A stretch of 7,103 nt of DNA from Rhizobiaceae bacterium. Lineage in GTDB: Bacteria > Pseudomonadota > Alphaproteobacteria > Rhizobiales > Rhizobiaceae. The DNA is taken from assembly GCA_028865845.1 (NCBI GenBank), contig JAGWJK010000208.1, positions 1 to 7,103 of the forward strand. Direction: 5' to 3'. Positions 1 through 6,416 of the stretch are shown here, in pieces. How positions within the stretch are numbered: position 1 is the stretch's first letter; every line of letters starts with the position of its first letter. The notes beneath the pieces are model-generated. The model saw only the letters and a program-made list of their open reading frames with translations, was not told the origin of the DNA and made no database searches. Position numbers and translations under genes: made by a program.

Positions 1-761
1 GACTTTGCGAATGCCGGCGTGTAGCCGGAAAGGCTGAGTGCGATGTTCAGCTTGCCGACATCCTTGAGATCGAGCGAATATTCGGTGATGTCGATCTTGC
101 CGGGAGCGACTTCCCAGCTGCCCTTCATGGCGATCGTGCCGCTCACCTGCTGCAGGTTAAGCGCGCCGATGGCTTCCTTGGCCTGCGGGTCGTCGACCTT
201 GCTGAGATCTGCCTTGACGCCGTTCACCTTGAGATCGAAGTCGAGGCCGGAATCGTCGTCACGCTTGTTCATCGTGGCTTCTGCATCCGAAATCGAGAAA
301 ACTTCAGTACCGTCCTTGGTGACGGAGGCAGCGCCGGCATGCGCGGTCTTGTAGAGCAGCATCGAGCTGAGGTCGCCCTTGGTTGCGTCGGCCGGAACTT
401 CGACATCGCTCAATGTCAGGTCGGTCGCCGAAACGGTGACGCCATCCTGCGTCGTGGCGATATCGGGGAAATCGACCTCGTCGATCGTGTAGCCGCCGTC
501 GTCTTCTTCGACGCCGCTCATTTCGATATCGCCGATCTTGACGCTCTCGGCTGCGCCGGCTGCCTTGAAGGATGCACCCTTGAGGGTCACGGTCGTGCCG
601 TCGATGTCGACGCCCTCGGCTGCGATCGAGCCGCCCTGCTGAGCGTATGCGTCATTGATCTTCTTCAGCAGGTCGTTGCCGTCGAGCGCAAAGGCGGAGT
701 TTGCGAAAAACAGGACGGCGGCGCTGGACAGCATCAGCCGTGTTGTCCGATAGAAAGTCAT
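1..761 (-). CDS. Exported protein of unknown function, C-terminus beyond window edge
   Basis: This open frame reads leftward from an ATG at 759-761 and runs off the window after 253 codons, so the C-terminus is missing. A GAGGAA ribosome site (770-775) lies 8 nt upstream of the ATG and supports this start. Residues 1-25 look like a Sec signal peptide: Arg5 and Arg8, a hydrophobic core (LMLSSAAVLFFA), and an Ala-Phe-Ala cleavage site ending at residue 25. The visible mature part is rich in Asp, Glu, Lys, Ser, Thr and Gly, has no cysteine and a single tryptophan. It alternates short polar and hydrophobic stretches (for example VDIDGTTVTLKGASF), which suggests repeated beta-strands. I do not recognise the family. 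A periplasmic beta-rich protein is the best description, and secretion is inferred from the signal peptide only. The gene is divergent from parC, with 228 bp between the two starts. Confidence 0.8.
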   Translation of the reverse strand, partial: MTFYRTTRLMLSSAAVLFFANSAFALDGNDLLKKINDAYAQQGGSIAAEGVDIDGTTVTLKGASFKAAGAAESVKIGDIEMSGVEEDDGGYTIDEVDFPDIATTQDGVTVSATDLTLSDVEVPADATKGDLSSMLLYKTAHAGAASVTKDGTEVFSISDAEATMNKRDDDSGLDFDLKVNGVKADLSKVDDPQAKEAIGALNLQQVSGTIAMKGSWEVAPGKIDITEYSLDLKDVGKLNIALSLSGYTPAFAK

Positions 762-824
762 GATGGCTTTTCCTCATTGAGCGTGTTTAGGGCGGGATAA
801 CATAGATTTGGAATACCGCGGCGA

Positions 825-852
825 TTTGTATTCATCTTCAGCTAAAATTCAA
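825..852 (-). promoter_or_regulatory. Candidate sigma70-type promoter for the exported protein gene
   Basis: On the minus strand, TTGAAT (847-852) and TACAAA (825-830) are separated by 16 bp. Each box matches the consensus at four of six positions. The element lies about 65 bp upstream of the exported protein's ATG, inside the 228-bp divergent spacer (762-989). I found no convincing promoter for parC on the other strand of this spacer. Short AT-rich stretches give many chance matches, so this is a weak call. Confidence 0.25.
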
Positions 853-989
853 TGACCATAGTTGGTACAAATATATGCAGGAAAATTGTGTCTACCGTTG
901 CGTCAGATTGTGCTTGAACTGAGGCGTCATCCACAAGTGCTTTCCCACGATTTCTTGCCGGGAATCCGCATATCGGCTAGTCAAGGACC

Positions 990-3248
990 ATGGGACAAAA
1001 TCTTTTACCGCCATCGGGCGGCGACGACGACAGTATCCTTCCGGTCGACCTGAAGGCGGCGCTCGAAGAGCGTTATCTCGCCTATGCCTTGTCCACGATC
1101 ATGCATCGTGCCTTGCCGGATGTCAGAGACGGTTTGAAGCCGGTTCACCGCCGCATTGTCTATGCGATGAGCGAGATGGGCCTACGCCCGAATGCCGCCT
1201 TCCGCAAATGCGCGAAGATCGTCGGCGAGGTTATGGGTAACTATCACCCGCACGGTGACCAGTCGATTTACGATGCGCTCGCCCGTCTGGCGCAGGACTT
1301 CTCGCAGCGCTACACGCTCGTCAACGGTCAGGGGAATTTCGGCAATATCGACGGCGATAGCCCCGCCGCGATGCGTTATACCGAATCGAAGATGACGGCG
1401 GTGTCGGAGCTGCTGCTCGAAGGCATCGACCAGGATGCAGTCGATTTCCGCGATACCTACGACGAATCGAATTCGGAGCCGATCGTCCTTCCAGGCGCCT
1501 TCCCGAACCTACTGGCAAACGGTTCGTCCGGTATCGCCGTCGGCATGGCGACCTCCATTCCCTCGCACAATGCACACGAACTCTGCGACGCGGCGCTGCA
1601 TCTCATCCGCGACCGCGAGACAACCGTCGAGAAGCTGGTCGAACTGTATATTCCCGGCCCGGATTTCCCGACCGGCGGCATCATCATCGATGATCGCAGC
1701 AGCATCATCGAAAGCTACAGAACCGGCCGCGGCGGTTTCCGCGTGCGCGCCAAATGGCAGACCGAGGATCTCGGTCGTGGCGGCTACCAGATCGTTATCA
1801 CCGAAATTCCGTTCCAGGTGCAGAAATCGCGGCTCATCGAAAAGATCGCTGAGCTGCTGGTGGCGCGCAAGCTTCCGTTGCTGGAGGACGTGCGCGACGA
1901 ATCGGCCGAGGATATCCGCGTGGTGCTGGTTCCGAAGAGCCGCACCGTCGATCCGATGATCCTGATGGAATCGATGTTCAAGCTGACGGAGCTGGAAAGC
2001 CGGTTTCCGCTCAACATGAACGTCCTGTCGCTGGGGCGCATCCCGAGGGTCATGGCCCTGAACGAGGTGTTGCTCGAGTGGCTCGACCATCGCCGCGAGG
2101 TGTTGCTGCGCCGCTCGCGTTTCCGTCTTGCCGCGATCGAAAAGCGACTGGAAATCCTCGGCGGTTTCCTCATCGCCTACCTCAATATCGACGAGGTCAT
2201 CCGCATCATCCGCGAGGAAGACGAACCGAAACCTGTGATGATGGCGCGGTTCGGACTGACCGACAATCAGGTCGAAGCTATCCTCAACATGCGGCTGCGC
2301 TCCTTGCGCAGGCTGGAAGAGTTCGAAATCCGCAAGGAGTTCGACGAACTTACCAAGGAAAAAAGCGAGATCGAGGCTCTGCTCGGCTCCGACGACAAGC
2401 AGTGGCAGACCGTCGCCTGGGAAATCGGCGAGGTGAAGAAGAAATTTGCCAAGGCGACCGAGCTTGGCCGCCGCCGCACGCAGTTCGCCGAGGCTCCCGA
2501 GGCCGATGATGCGGCTATCCTGCAGGCGATGATCGAGAAGGAACCGATCACCGTCGTCGTCTCGGAAAAGGGATGGATTCGCGCGCTGAAGGGTCACATC
2601 TCCGATACCTCGACGCTCACCTTCAAGGAAGGCGACGCGCTGAAGGTAGCGTTCCCGGCGCAGACCACGGACAAGATCCTGATCGTCACCACCGGCGGCA
2701 AGGCCTACACGCTCGGCGGCGACAAGCTGCCCGGCGGCCGCGGCCATGGCGAGCCGCTGCGCATCATCGTCGACATGGAAAACGATCAGGACGTGCTGAC
2801 CGCTTTCGTTCACGATCCGCAGCGCAAGCAGCTGGTGGTCTCGACCGCGGGTAACGGCTTCATCGTTCCGGAAGCGGAAATGGCGGCCAATACCCGCAAG
2901 GGCAAGCAGATCATGAACCTCACGACGCCGGACGAAACGAAGATGCTCGTGCCGGTGTCGGGCGATCATGTCGCGGTCGTCGGTGAAAATCGCAAGATGG
3001 TCGTTTTCCCTCTGGCGCAGATACCGGAAATGTCACGCGGCAAGGGCGTCCGCCTGCAGCGCTACAAGGATGGCGGCGTCGCCGACGTGAGGTGTTTCGT
3101 CATTGCCAACGGCTTGACCTGGGAAGACAGCGCCGGCCGTACCTTCACCAAGACCAAGGACGAACTCATCGAATGGCTCGGCGACCGCGCCGCAGCCGGC
3201 CGTACTGTACCGAAGGGCTTCCCGAGAAGCGGCAGATTTTCGGGGTGA
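990..3248 (+). CDS. parC: DNA topoisomerase IV subunit A (ParC)
   Basis: ParC is the DNA breakage-reunion subunit of topoisomerase IV, which with ParE unlinks daughter chromosomes and relaxes supercoils. The 752-residue protein is full length for the family. The N-terminal breakage-reunion domain begins near residue 17. It has the conserved [11 protein letters not shown] segment (46-56), the HPHGD motif (86-90) and the active-site tyrosine Tyr130 in AAMRYTE. A charged helical tower/coiled-coil region lies around 360-490. From about 517 the repeats of a C-terminal beta-propeller follow, with a degenerate GyrA-box-like PGGRGHG at 581-587. A true QRRGGKG GyrA box is absent, which favours ParC over GyrA. 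The ATG at 990 is the first start after an in-frame TAG at 978; its AAGGA (983-987) is only 2 nt away, unusually close. The residue aligning with the quinolone-contact serine is Gln91, followed by Asp95. The gene stands alone on its strand and converges on the toxin gene. Confidence 0.97.
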   Translation: MGQNLLPPSGGDDDSILPVDLKAALEERYLAYALSTIMHRALPDVRDGLKPVHRRIVYAMSEMGLRPNAAFRKCAKIVGEVMGNYHPHGDQSIYDALARLAQDFSQRYTLVNGQGNFGNIDGDSPAAMRYTESKMTAVSELLLEGIDQDAVDFRDTYDESNSEPIVLPGAFPNLLANGSSGIAVGMATSIPSHNAHELCDAALHLIRDRETTVEKLVELYIPGPDFPTGGIIIDDRSSIIESYRTGRGGFRVRAKWQTEDLGRGGYQIVITEIPFQVQKSRLIEKIAELLVARKLPLLEDVRDESAEDIRVVLVPKSRTVDPMILMESMFKLTELESRFPLNMNVLSLGRIPRVMALNEVLLEWLDHRREVLLRRSRFRLAAIEKRLEILGGFLIAYLNIDEVIRIIREEDEPKPVMMARFGLTDNQVEAILNMRLRSLRRLEEFEIRKEFDELTKEKSEIEALLGSDDKQWQTVAWEIGEVKKKFAKATELGRRRTQFAEAPEADDAAILQAMIEKEPITVVVSEKGWIRALKGHISDTSTLTFKEGDALKVAFPAQTTDKILIVTTGGKAYTLGGDKLPGGRGHGEPLRIIVDMENDQDVLTAFVHDPQRKQLVVSTAGNGFIVPEAEMAANTRKGKQIMNLTTPDETKMLVPVSGDHVAVVGENRKMVVFPLAQIPEMSRGKGVRLQRYKDGGVADVRCFVIANGLTWEDSAGRTFTKTKDELIEWLGDRAAAGRTVPKGFPRSGRFSG

Positions 3249-3267
3249 GAAGCGGCGGCCCTAGCCA

Positions 3268-3294
3268 TTGAAACGCCCCAACCGGGCGTTTCAA
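3268..3294. terminator. Hairpin between convergent parC and doc genes
   Basis: An 11-bp perfect stem (TTGAAACGCCC at 3268-3278, GGGCGTTTCAA at 3284-3294) encloses a 5-nt loop, beginning 20 bp after the parC stop. Because the stem is perfect it forms in transcripts from either strand, which suits the junction between parC and the oppositely oriented toxin gene. No T-run follows on either side, so it is not a textbook intrinsic terminator. It could act as a Rho-assisted or RNA 3'-end-stabilising structure. Confidence 0.6.
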
Positions 3295-3302
3295 GCGACG
3301 AA

Positions 3303-3323
3303 CCCCTAAGCCTGAGCGAGGGG
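3303..3323. terminator. Weak second hairpin in the parC-doc gap
   Basis: CCCCT (3303-3307) pairs with AGGGG (3319-3323) around an 11-nt loop that holds a possible inner GC/GC pairing (3310-3311 with 3316-3317). It starts 9 bp beyond the stronger hairpin and 28 bp past the toxin stop codon, so it may add to termination of the toxin transcript. No T-tract is present, and a 5-bp stem can occur by chance. Confidence 0.25.
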
Positions 3324-3350
3324 ACTGGTATCGCGGGAGATTGAAAGCTC

Positions 3351-3743
3351 TCAGTCGGTCAGAGGAATGCTGAAATCTCTGAGAAAGTCTGTCGCTCCGA
3401 TCTCGTCGATCTCTCCAGCCGCCATCCCCAGTACGAAAGCTACTACGGTCGCGTCGTCAGCTTCGACGAGGTAGCCGTTGATGTAGAGAAACGTGAACGC
3501 AGCAAGAAATCCCGTTCTCTTGTTTCCGTCGGAAAAGGGATGATTCCGCACGAGGCCGTAAAGGTAGGCGGCGGCTAAAACGAATAGATCGTTTTCGCCG
3601 TATGCCGCCTTGTTCAAAGGGCGCGCAATGGCAGCCTCCAGTGCGTTCTCGTCTTTTAGGCCAGGCAATCCGCCATGTTCGGCAAGCTGCTCGTGATGCA
3701 TGATCTCGATCGCTTCGCGCGAAAGCCATTTGTATGCGTTCAT
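3351..3743 (-). CDS. doc: Doc-type (death-on-curing) toxin, Fic-fold family
   Basis: This 130-residue protein has the size and layout of Doc toxins. Near the N-terminus is the HGGLPGLKD segment (23-31), similar to the Doc of phage P1, and the catalytic loop reads HPFSDGNKRTG (68-78). In Fic AMP-transferases the loop continues GNGR; here it is GNKR (Lys75, Arg76), the Doc variant. P1 Doc phosphorylates elongation factor EF-Tu and so halts translation; that activity is inferred here from the motif, with His68 as expected catalytic residue. The remainder is helical, ending with the AAGEI segment common in the family. The ATG overlaps the antitoxin stop codon by four bases (ATGA, 3740-3743) and lacks a strong ribosome site of its own, so translation is probably coupled to the antitoxin. 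All key motif residues are intact, so the toxin is likely functional. Confidence 0.92.
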   Translation of the reverse strand: MNAYKWLSREAIEIMHHEQLAEHGGLPGLKDENALEAAIARPLNKAAYGENDLFVLAAAYLYGLVRNHPFSDGNKRTGFLAAFTFLYINGYLVEADDATVVAFVLGMAAGEIDEIGATDFLRDFSIPLTD

Positions 3744-3961
3744 TTTGCGAGTTCTCGCAGGGCTGCACGATATTTTTGCATCCCAAGTCTTGCCGCCCGC
3801 AATTGTTCGGTAAGGTCTGCGCGCTCAGGGATCAGCTCGATATTGCCGTTCACCTCGCGAATCTCCAATGCATCGCCATTCTTCAAACCAAGTCTCTGAA
3901 GAACTTCCTTCGGAATGATAACGCCTTCGGAATTGCCGATTTTGCGGATGACAACGTTCAC
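3740..3961 (-). CDS. AbrB/MazE-family antitoxin partnering the Doc toxin
   Basis: A small 73-residue protein with an N-terminal SpoVT/AbrB swapped-hairpin DNA-binding domain: VVIRKIGNSEGVIIPKEVL followed by LGLKNGDALEI and a short strand ending ELIP, together covering about residues 3-46. The rest is a charged helix that probably binds and neutralises the toxin. I place the start at GTG 3959-3961, because AGGAG (3970-3974) lies 8 nt upstream. A second in-frame GTG at 3968-3970 would add three residues but overlaps that ribosome site and has no spacing of its own. The stop codon overlaps the toxin ATG. Classical Doc partners are Phd proteins of a different fold, so this is a mixed-type pair. 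The protein probably represses its own operon through the palindrome just upstream. Base composition is lower in GC than in parC (28 of 60 bases in one sampled line). Confidence 0.88.
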   Translation of the reverse strand: MNVVIRKIGNSEGVIIPKEVLQRLGLKNGDALEIREVNGNIELIPERADLTEQLRAARLGMQKYRAALRELAK

Positions 3962-3969
3962 TGATCTCA

Positions 3970-3974
3970 CTCCT
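3970..3974 (-). promoter_or_regulatory. Ribosome binding site fixing the antitoxin start
   Basis: AGGAG on the minus strand lies 8 nt before GTG 3959-3961, a normal spacing. The upstream in-frame GTG (3968-3970) begins on the last base of this AGGAG and cannot use it. This decides for the shorter protein. Confidence 0.7.
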
Positions 3975-3975
3975 G

Positions 3976-3996
3976 TGTAATAACGGCGTTATAACA
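3976..3996. promoter_or_regulatory. Palindromic operator of the toxin-antitoxin operon
   Basis: Two 10-bp arms, TGTAATAACG (3976-3985) and CGTTATAACA (3987-3996), flank a single central G. Nine of ten positions pair, with one A/A mismatch at 3979/3993; the inner six pairs are perfect. The palindrome covers the -10 box and the likely transcription start, so a bound protein would block transcription. AbrB/MazE antitoxins bind as dimers to palindromes in their own promoters, which makes the antitoxin encoded just downstream the probable ligand. That identity is inferred from position. Confidence 0.65.
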
Positions 3997-4016
3997 TTCC
4001 GGAGCAACTAAAGCAA
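3988..4016 (-). promoter_or_regulatory. Promoter of the toxin-antitoxin operon
   Basis: On the minus strand, TTGCTT (4011-4016) and TATAAC (3988-3993) are separated by 17 bp. The -10 box matches the consensus at five of six positions and the -35 at three. Transcription would start near 3981, giving a leader of about 20 nt before the GTG. The -35 box lies only 9 bp from the EamA stop codon, so the promoter fits tightly into the gap between the genes. The -10 box lies within the palindromic operator. Confidence 0.55.
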
Positions 4017-4024
4017 CGCAGCCT

Positions 4025-4909
4025 TTATTCCGCCGCAACAGGCCGCGTTCTTACCCATGCCTGCCAGAGCGAATGCGTGACGAGCGCCAGGATCATCACC
4101 AGGCCGCCGATGAGCGTCATTGTGGTAGGTGCCTCCTCGAAGATCAGCCAGACCCAGATCGGCGCCAGGATGGTCTCGAGCAGATAGAACATCGCGACCT
4201 CAGGCCCGGACAGGAAACGCGTACCGGTCGCCAGGCACCAGAAGGAAAGCGGCATCAAGATGCCTCCGTCGAGCAGGATCCAGCCGGGATGGTTGATCGC
4301 AATGCCCGAGGGAATGACATGATAGAGCCCGATCGCTGCTGGAACGACAGCAGAGAGCAGTGAGGCGAAGCCCATGTCCCGGCGCGAGCCGCGGCCGATG
4401 GTGATGGCACAGGCGATCGAAAAGGATGAGAAGACCGACAGTGCGTCGCCAAGCAGATGGCCGCCCTCGACGCCGTTCCATACGATCAAGGCGACGCCGC
4501 AAACCATGGCGACCATCGTTGCGATCGTGGAAAGGGCAGGGCGCTCCTTCAGGAACATCCATGAGAGAAGCGCGACGAACATCGGGTTTAAGGCAATGAT
4601 GAAAACGACATTTGCCGCTTTCGTGTAGTGGAGCGCCCAAAGAAAGCTGATCGTCGTCAGGCCATAGAAGAACGCGACGGGCCATCCCATCCGCCCTGGA
4701 AGCGCGCCGCGCACAGAGCCCCGCATGCGATGGATGACGAGAAGCGCCAGCACGGCCGCAGTGATCGTTGCAACGCTGCGCACCGCAAGTATAGACCAGA
4801 CCTCGCCGCTCGCCAGCCGGATCAACGGAATGTCCATTGACAGCGTCAGGCCGCCGATCGTTGCCAGCAGCAAGCCTTTATGGTGATCGGAGAGAGCGGA
4901 AAATTGCAT
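4025..4909 (-). CDS. EamA/DMT-superfamily inner-membrane transporter
   Basis: The 294-residue protein shows about ten hydrophobic segments arranged as two EamA repeats, as is usual for drug/metabolite transporters of this length. Repeat one ends with the typical stretch HYTKAANVVFIIALNPMF (94-111) and a LKERP turn (120-124). Repeat two carries the matching GPEVAMFYLLETILAPIWVW (235-254) and FEEAP (257-261). Members export small metabolites, amino acids or drugs across the inner membrane; the substrate cannot be read from sequence. The ATG at 4907-4909 has AGGG (4916-4919) 6 nt upstream. The start lies 15 bp after the bpt stop codon on the same strand, so the two genes probably share a transcript. 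No terminator is visible between its stop and the toxin-antitoxin promoter, so read-through into that module is possible. Confidence 0.93.
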   Translation of the reverse strand: MQFSALSDHHKGLLLATIGGLTLSMDIPLIRLASGEVWSILAVRSVATITAAVLALLVIHRMRGSVRGALPGRMGWPVAFFYGLTTISFLWALHYTKAANVVFIIALNPMFVALLSWMFLKERPALSTIATMVAMVCGVALIVWNGVEGGHLLGDALSVFSSFSIACAITIGRGSRRDMGFASLLSAVVPAAIGLYHVIPSGIAINHPGWILLDGGILMPLSFWCLATGTRFLSGPEVAMFYLLETILAPIWVWLIFEEAPTTMTLIGGLVMILALVTHSLWQAWVRTRPVAAE

Positions 4910-4924
4910 GCGTCGCCCTGGAGC

Positions 4925-5686
4925 CTATTCGGCGTCGGCAGGGTCGAAGCGTTCCCATCCGCGCGTCGTCAGATGCTCCTGCGGCTGGAACCGCGTCTTG
5001 TAGTCCATCTTGCGCGAGCCCTTGACCCAATAGCCAAGATAGACATGTGGCAGGCCGAGCGCCTTGGTCCGCTTGATGTGATCGAGGATCATGAACGTGC
5101 CGAGCGAGCGGTCTGCAAGATCCGGATTGAAATAGGAATAGACCATCGATAGCCCGTCGCTCATCACGTCGGTCAGCGCCGCCGCCAGCAACTCTCCCTT
5201 TGGCCTCACTTCCAGCCCGGAGCCTTCCTCGCGCCGACGGTATTCGATGATGCGGGTGTTGACGTGCGTGTCTTCGACCATGATCGCATAGTCGAGCACG
5301 GTCATATCGGACATGCCGCCCTGCTGGTGACGGTAATCGAGGTAGCGACGGAAAAGCGAATACTGCTCGCTCGATGGCTGAGCCGGAAATTCCGTCGCCA
5401 CGATATCATTGTTGGTGGCAAGCACCCGCTTCATCGACCGGCTGGGCTGGAAGTCCTGGGCGAGAATGCGCACGGAAATGCAGGCGCGGCAGGCCTCGCA
5501 GGCGGGGCGATAAGCGATGTTCTGCGATCGGCGGAAGCCGCCCTGCGTCAGGATGTCGTTCATTTCCGCGGCGCGCGGGCCGACGAGATGCGTGAAAACC
5601 TTACGCTCCATCTCGCGCGGCAGGTAGGGGCAGGCAGCCGGGGCCGTCAGATAAAACTGCGGGGATGGCGTCGACTGGGTATTCAT
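4925..5686 (-). CDS. bpt: Aspartate/glutamate leucyltransferase (arginyltransferase family)
   Basis: The enzyme transfers an amino acid from aminoacyl-tRNA to the N-terminus of proteins, marking them for degradation by the N-end rule pathway. Bacterial members of this ATE1-related family are Bpt enzymes that add leucine to N-terminal Asp or Glu, producing substrates for ClpS and ClpAP; older annotations call them ate. The 253-residue length is normal. The N-terminal domain shows CPYLP (19-23) and the cysteine cluster CEACRAC (63-69), giving four conserved cysteines (19, 63, 66, 69). The C-terminal acyltransferase domain includes [14 protein letters not shown] (183-196), the [18 protein letters not shown] region (203-220) and the MDYKTRFQP motif (227-235). 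Bpt rather than true arginyltransferase is inferred from taxonomy and size. The ATG at 5684-5686 lacks a strong ribosome site, but no upstream in-frame start fits better. It is followed at 15 bp by the EamA transporter gene. Confidence 0.93.
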   Translation of the reverse strand: MNTQSTPSPQFYLTAPAACPYLPREMERKVFTHLVGPRAAEMNDILTQGGFRRSQNIAYRPACEACRACISVRILAQDFQPSRSMKRVLATNNDIVATEFPAQPSSEQYSLFRRYLDYRHQQGGMSDMTVLDYAIMVEDTHVNTRIIEYRRREEGSGLEVRPKGELLAAALTDVMSDGLSMVYSYFNPDLADRSLGTFMILDHIKRTKALGLPHVYLGYWVKGSRKMDYKTRFQPQEHLTTRGWERFDPADAE

Positions 5687-5880
5687 CTGCCGTTGATAAA
5701 CCTTTCTCCCGGCATTCGACTTCTACAAGCATGGCTCAAGTTTGGAAAACGTCAACCACGTCCTGTTGTCAGGATCACAGTTTCCGTGCCTGATCGAAGG
5801 AAAGTGCGCGACCGCATACGGTATATCGCCGGCGGCGGATCAACCGATTGGATATCTTGGCGAATGGATATCGCCTTGTA
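5687..5880. other. Non-coding spacer with short repeats between the RDD gene and bpt
   Basis: This 194-bp gap has no convincing gene. It contains several short symmetrical elements: TCCTG-ttgt-CAGGA (5761-5774), ACCG-cata-CGGT (5811-5822), and two direct copies of TGGATATC (5849-5856 and 5865-5872) with a 16-bp period. GGCGA (5859-5863) can pair with TCGCC (5871-5875) as a weak hairpin just after the RDD gene. The candidate bpt promoter is at 5728-5755. Confidence 0.4.
5728..5755 (-). promoter_or_regulatory. Candidate promoter for bpt and the transporter gene
   Basis: On the minus strand, TTGACG (5750-5755) matches the -35 consensus at five of six positions. CATGCT (5728-5733), 16 bp away, is a poor -10 with three of six. 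The pair lies about 45 bp upstream of the bpt ATG. The -35 side is good for an alphaproteobacterial housekeeping promoter; the -10 side is uncertain. Confidence 0.3.
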
Positions 5881-6339
5881 TCACAGAGTGCGGACAATAA
5901 CTGTTCCAAGCAGCAGGTCGTGAATGAGGCGGCTGCGCTCGATGAACAGGCCGGCCAGCAGAATCAGCGGCGTTAGAACCGAATTCAAAATCCAGAACAG
6001 CGCGAGATGCACGATCGCGGTTAGAAAATCCATCGGCCGGCCATCGACCCGCACCATGGCGATACCCATGGCGCGCATGCCGAGGGACGCCTGGTGACGG
6101 CCGCCGAGCGTCCAGCCGAAATAGAGGCCGGCCACGATGATGAAGAGCGCCGGATAAAGCACGAAGCCGAGGCCGAGCGTCAGGATCGACAGCACGAAGA
6201 GCACCACTGCTGCCGGAACGCAGAGCAACGCAACGATGATGTAATCAAGCACGAAGGCGAAGATACGCCTGCTCAGCACGCCGCTATAGGCGCGCCAGTC
6301 GTCCGGTGCTGCGTAAAGCGGGCTGGAATTCAGGCTCAT
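5881..6339 (-). CDS. RDD-family integral membrane protein
   Basis: The 152-residue protein carries the RDD domain, named for its conserved Arg and two Asp residues. The first transmembrane helix opens with SRRIFAFVLDYIIV (23-36), giving Arg24/Arg25 and Asp32. A loop with QASLGMRAMGI (83-93) follows, and the last conserved block is RLIHDLLLGTVIVR (137-150) with Asp141. Hydrophobic segments lie near 26-50, 57-78 and 105-134, so three or four membrane spans are likely, with the short N-terminus in the cytoplasm. The role of most RDD proteins is unknown; transport has been suggested for some. The ATG at 6337-6339 is well supported by AAGGAGG (6345-6351) 5 nt upstream. It follows hemB on the same strand after 77 bp and may have its own promoter there. 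Confidence 0.93.
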   Translation of the reverse strand: MSLNSSPLYAAPDDWRAYSGVLSRRIFAFVLDYIIVALLCVPAAVVLFVLSILTLGLGFVLYPALFIIVAGLYFGWTLGGRHQASLGMRAMGIAMVRVDGRPMDFLTAIVHLALFWILNSVLTPLILLAGLFIERSRLIHDLLLGTVIVRTL

Positions 6340-6369
6340 GATTTCCTCCTTCGGAAAAACCTTGCCGAA

Positions 6370-6397
6370 AATATGGTGTGAGGAAAATGGAATACAA
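6370..6397 (-). promoter_or_regulatory. Candidate promoter for the RDD protein gene
   Basis: On the minus strand, TTGTAT (6392-6397) and CATATT (6370-6375) are separated by 16 bp, in the 77-bp gap between hemB and the RDD gene. The -10 matches at four of six positions and the -35 at three. Its position 30 bp before the RDD start is suitable, but read-through from hemB would also serve the gene. Confidence 0.3.
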
Positions 6398-6416
6398 TGA
6401 GCCTGGGGATTTCCGG

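Noticed and set aside
339..800. A 153-codon plus-strand frame opposite the exported protein gene
   Set aside because: The minus-strand frame has a signal peptide and ribosome site; the plus-strand translation has neither a recognisable domain nor a good ribosome site.
862..1053. A 63-codon plus-strand frame ahead of parC
   Set aside because: It overlaps the parC start in another frame, has no ribosome site and no recognisable features, so it is unlikely to be a leader peptide.
1509..2969. A 486-codon open frame antisense to parC
   Set aside because: It lies wholly inside parC, has a low-complexity His/Arg/Asp-rich translation with no recognisable domain, and is explained by the G/C third-position bias of parC.
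990..3248. GyrA instead of ParC
   Set aside because: The protein is shorter than a typical GyrA, lacks a QRRGGKG GyrA box, and has the ParC-like [10 protein letters not shown] segment in that region.
3351..3743. Fic AMP-transferase instead of Doc
   Set aside because: The loop reads GNKR and not GNGR, the protein is short, and the N-terminal HGGLPG segment is Doc-like.
5264..5923. A 219-codon plus-strand frame over bpt and the spacer
   Set aside because: Most of it is antisense to bpt, which is certain from its motifs; the translation resembles no family.
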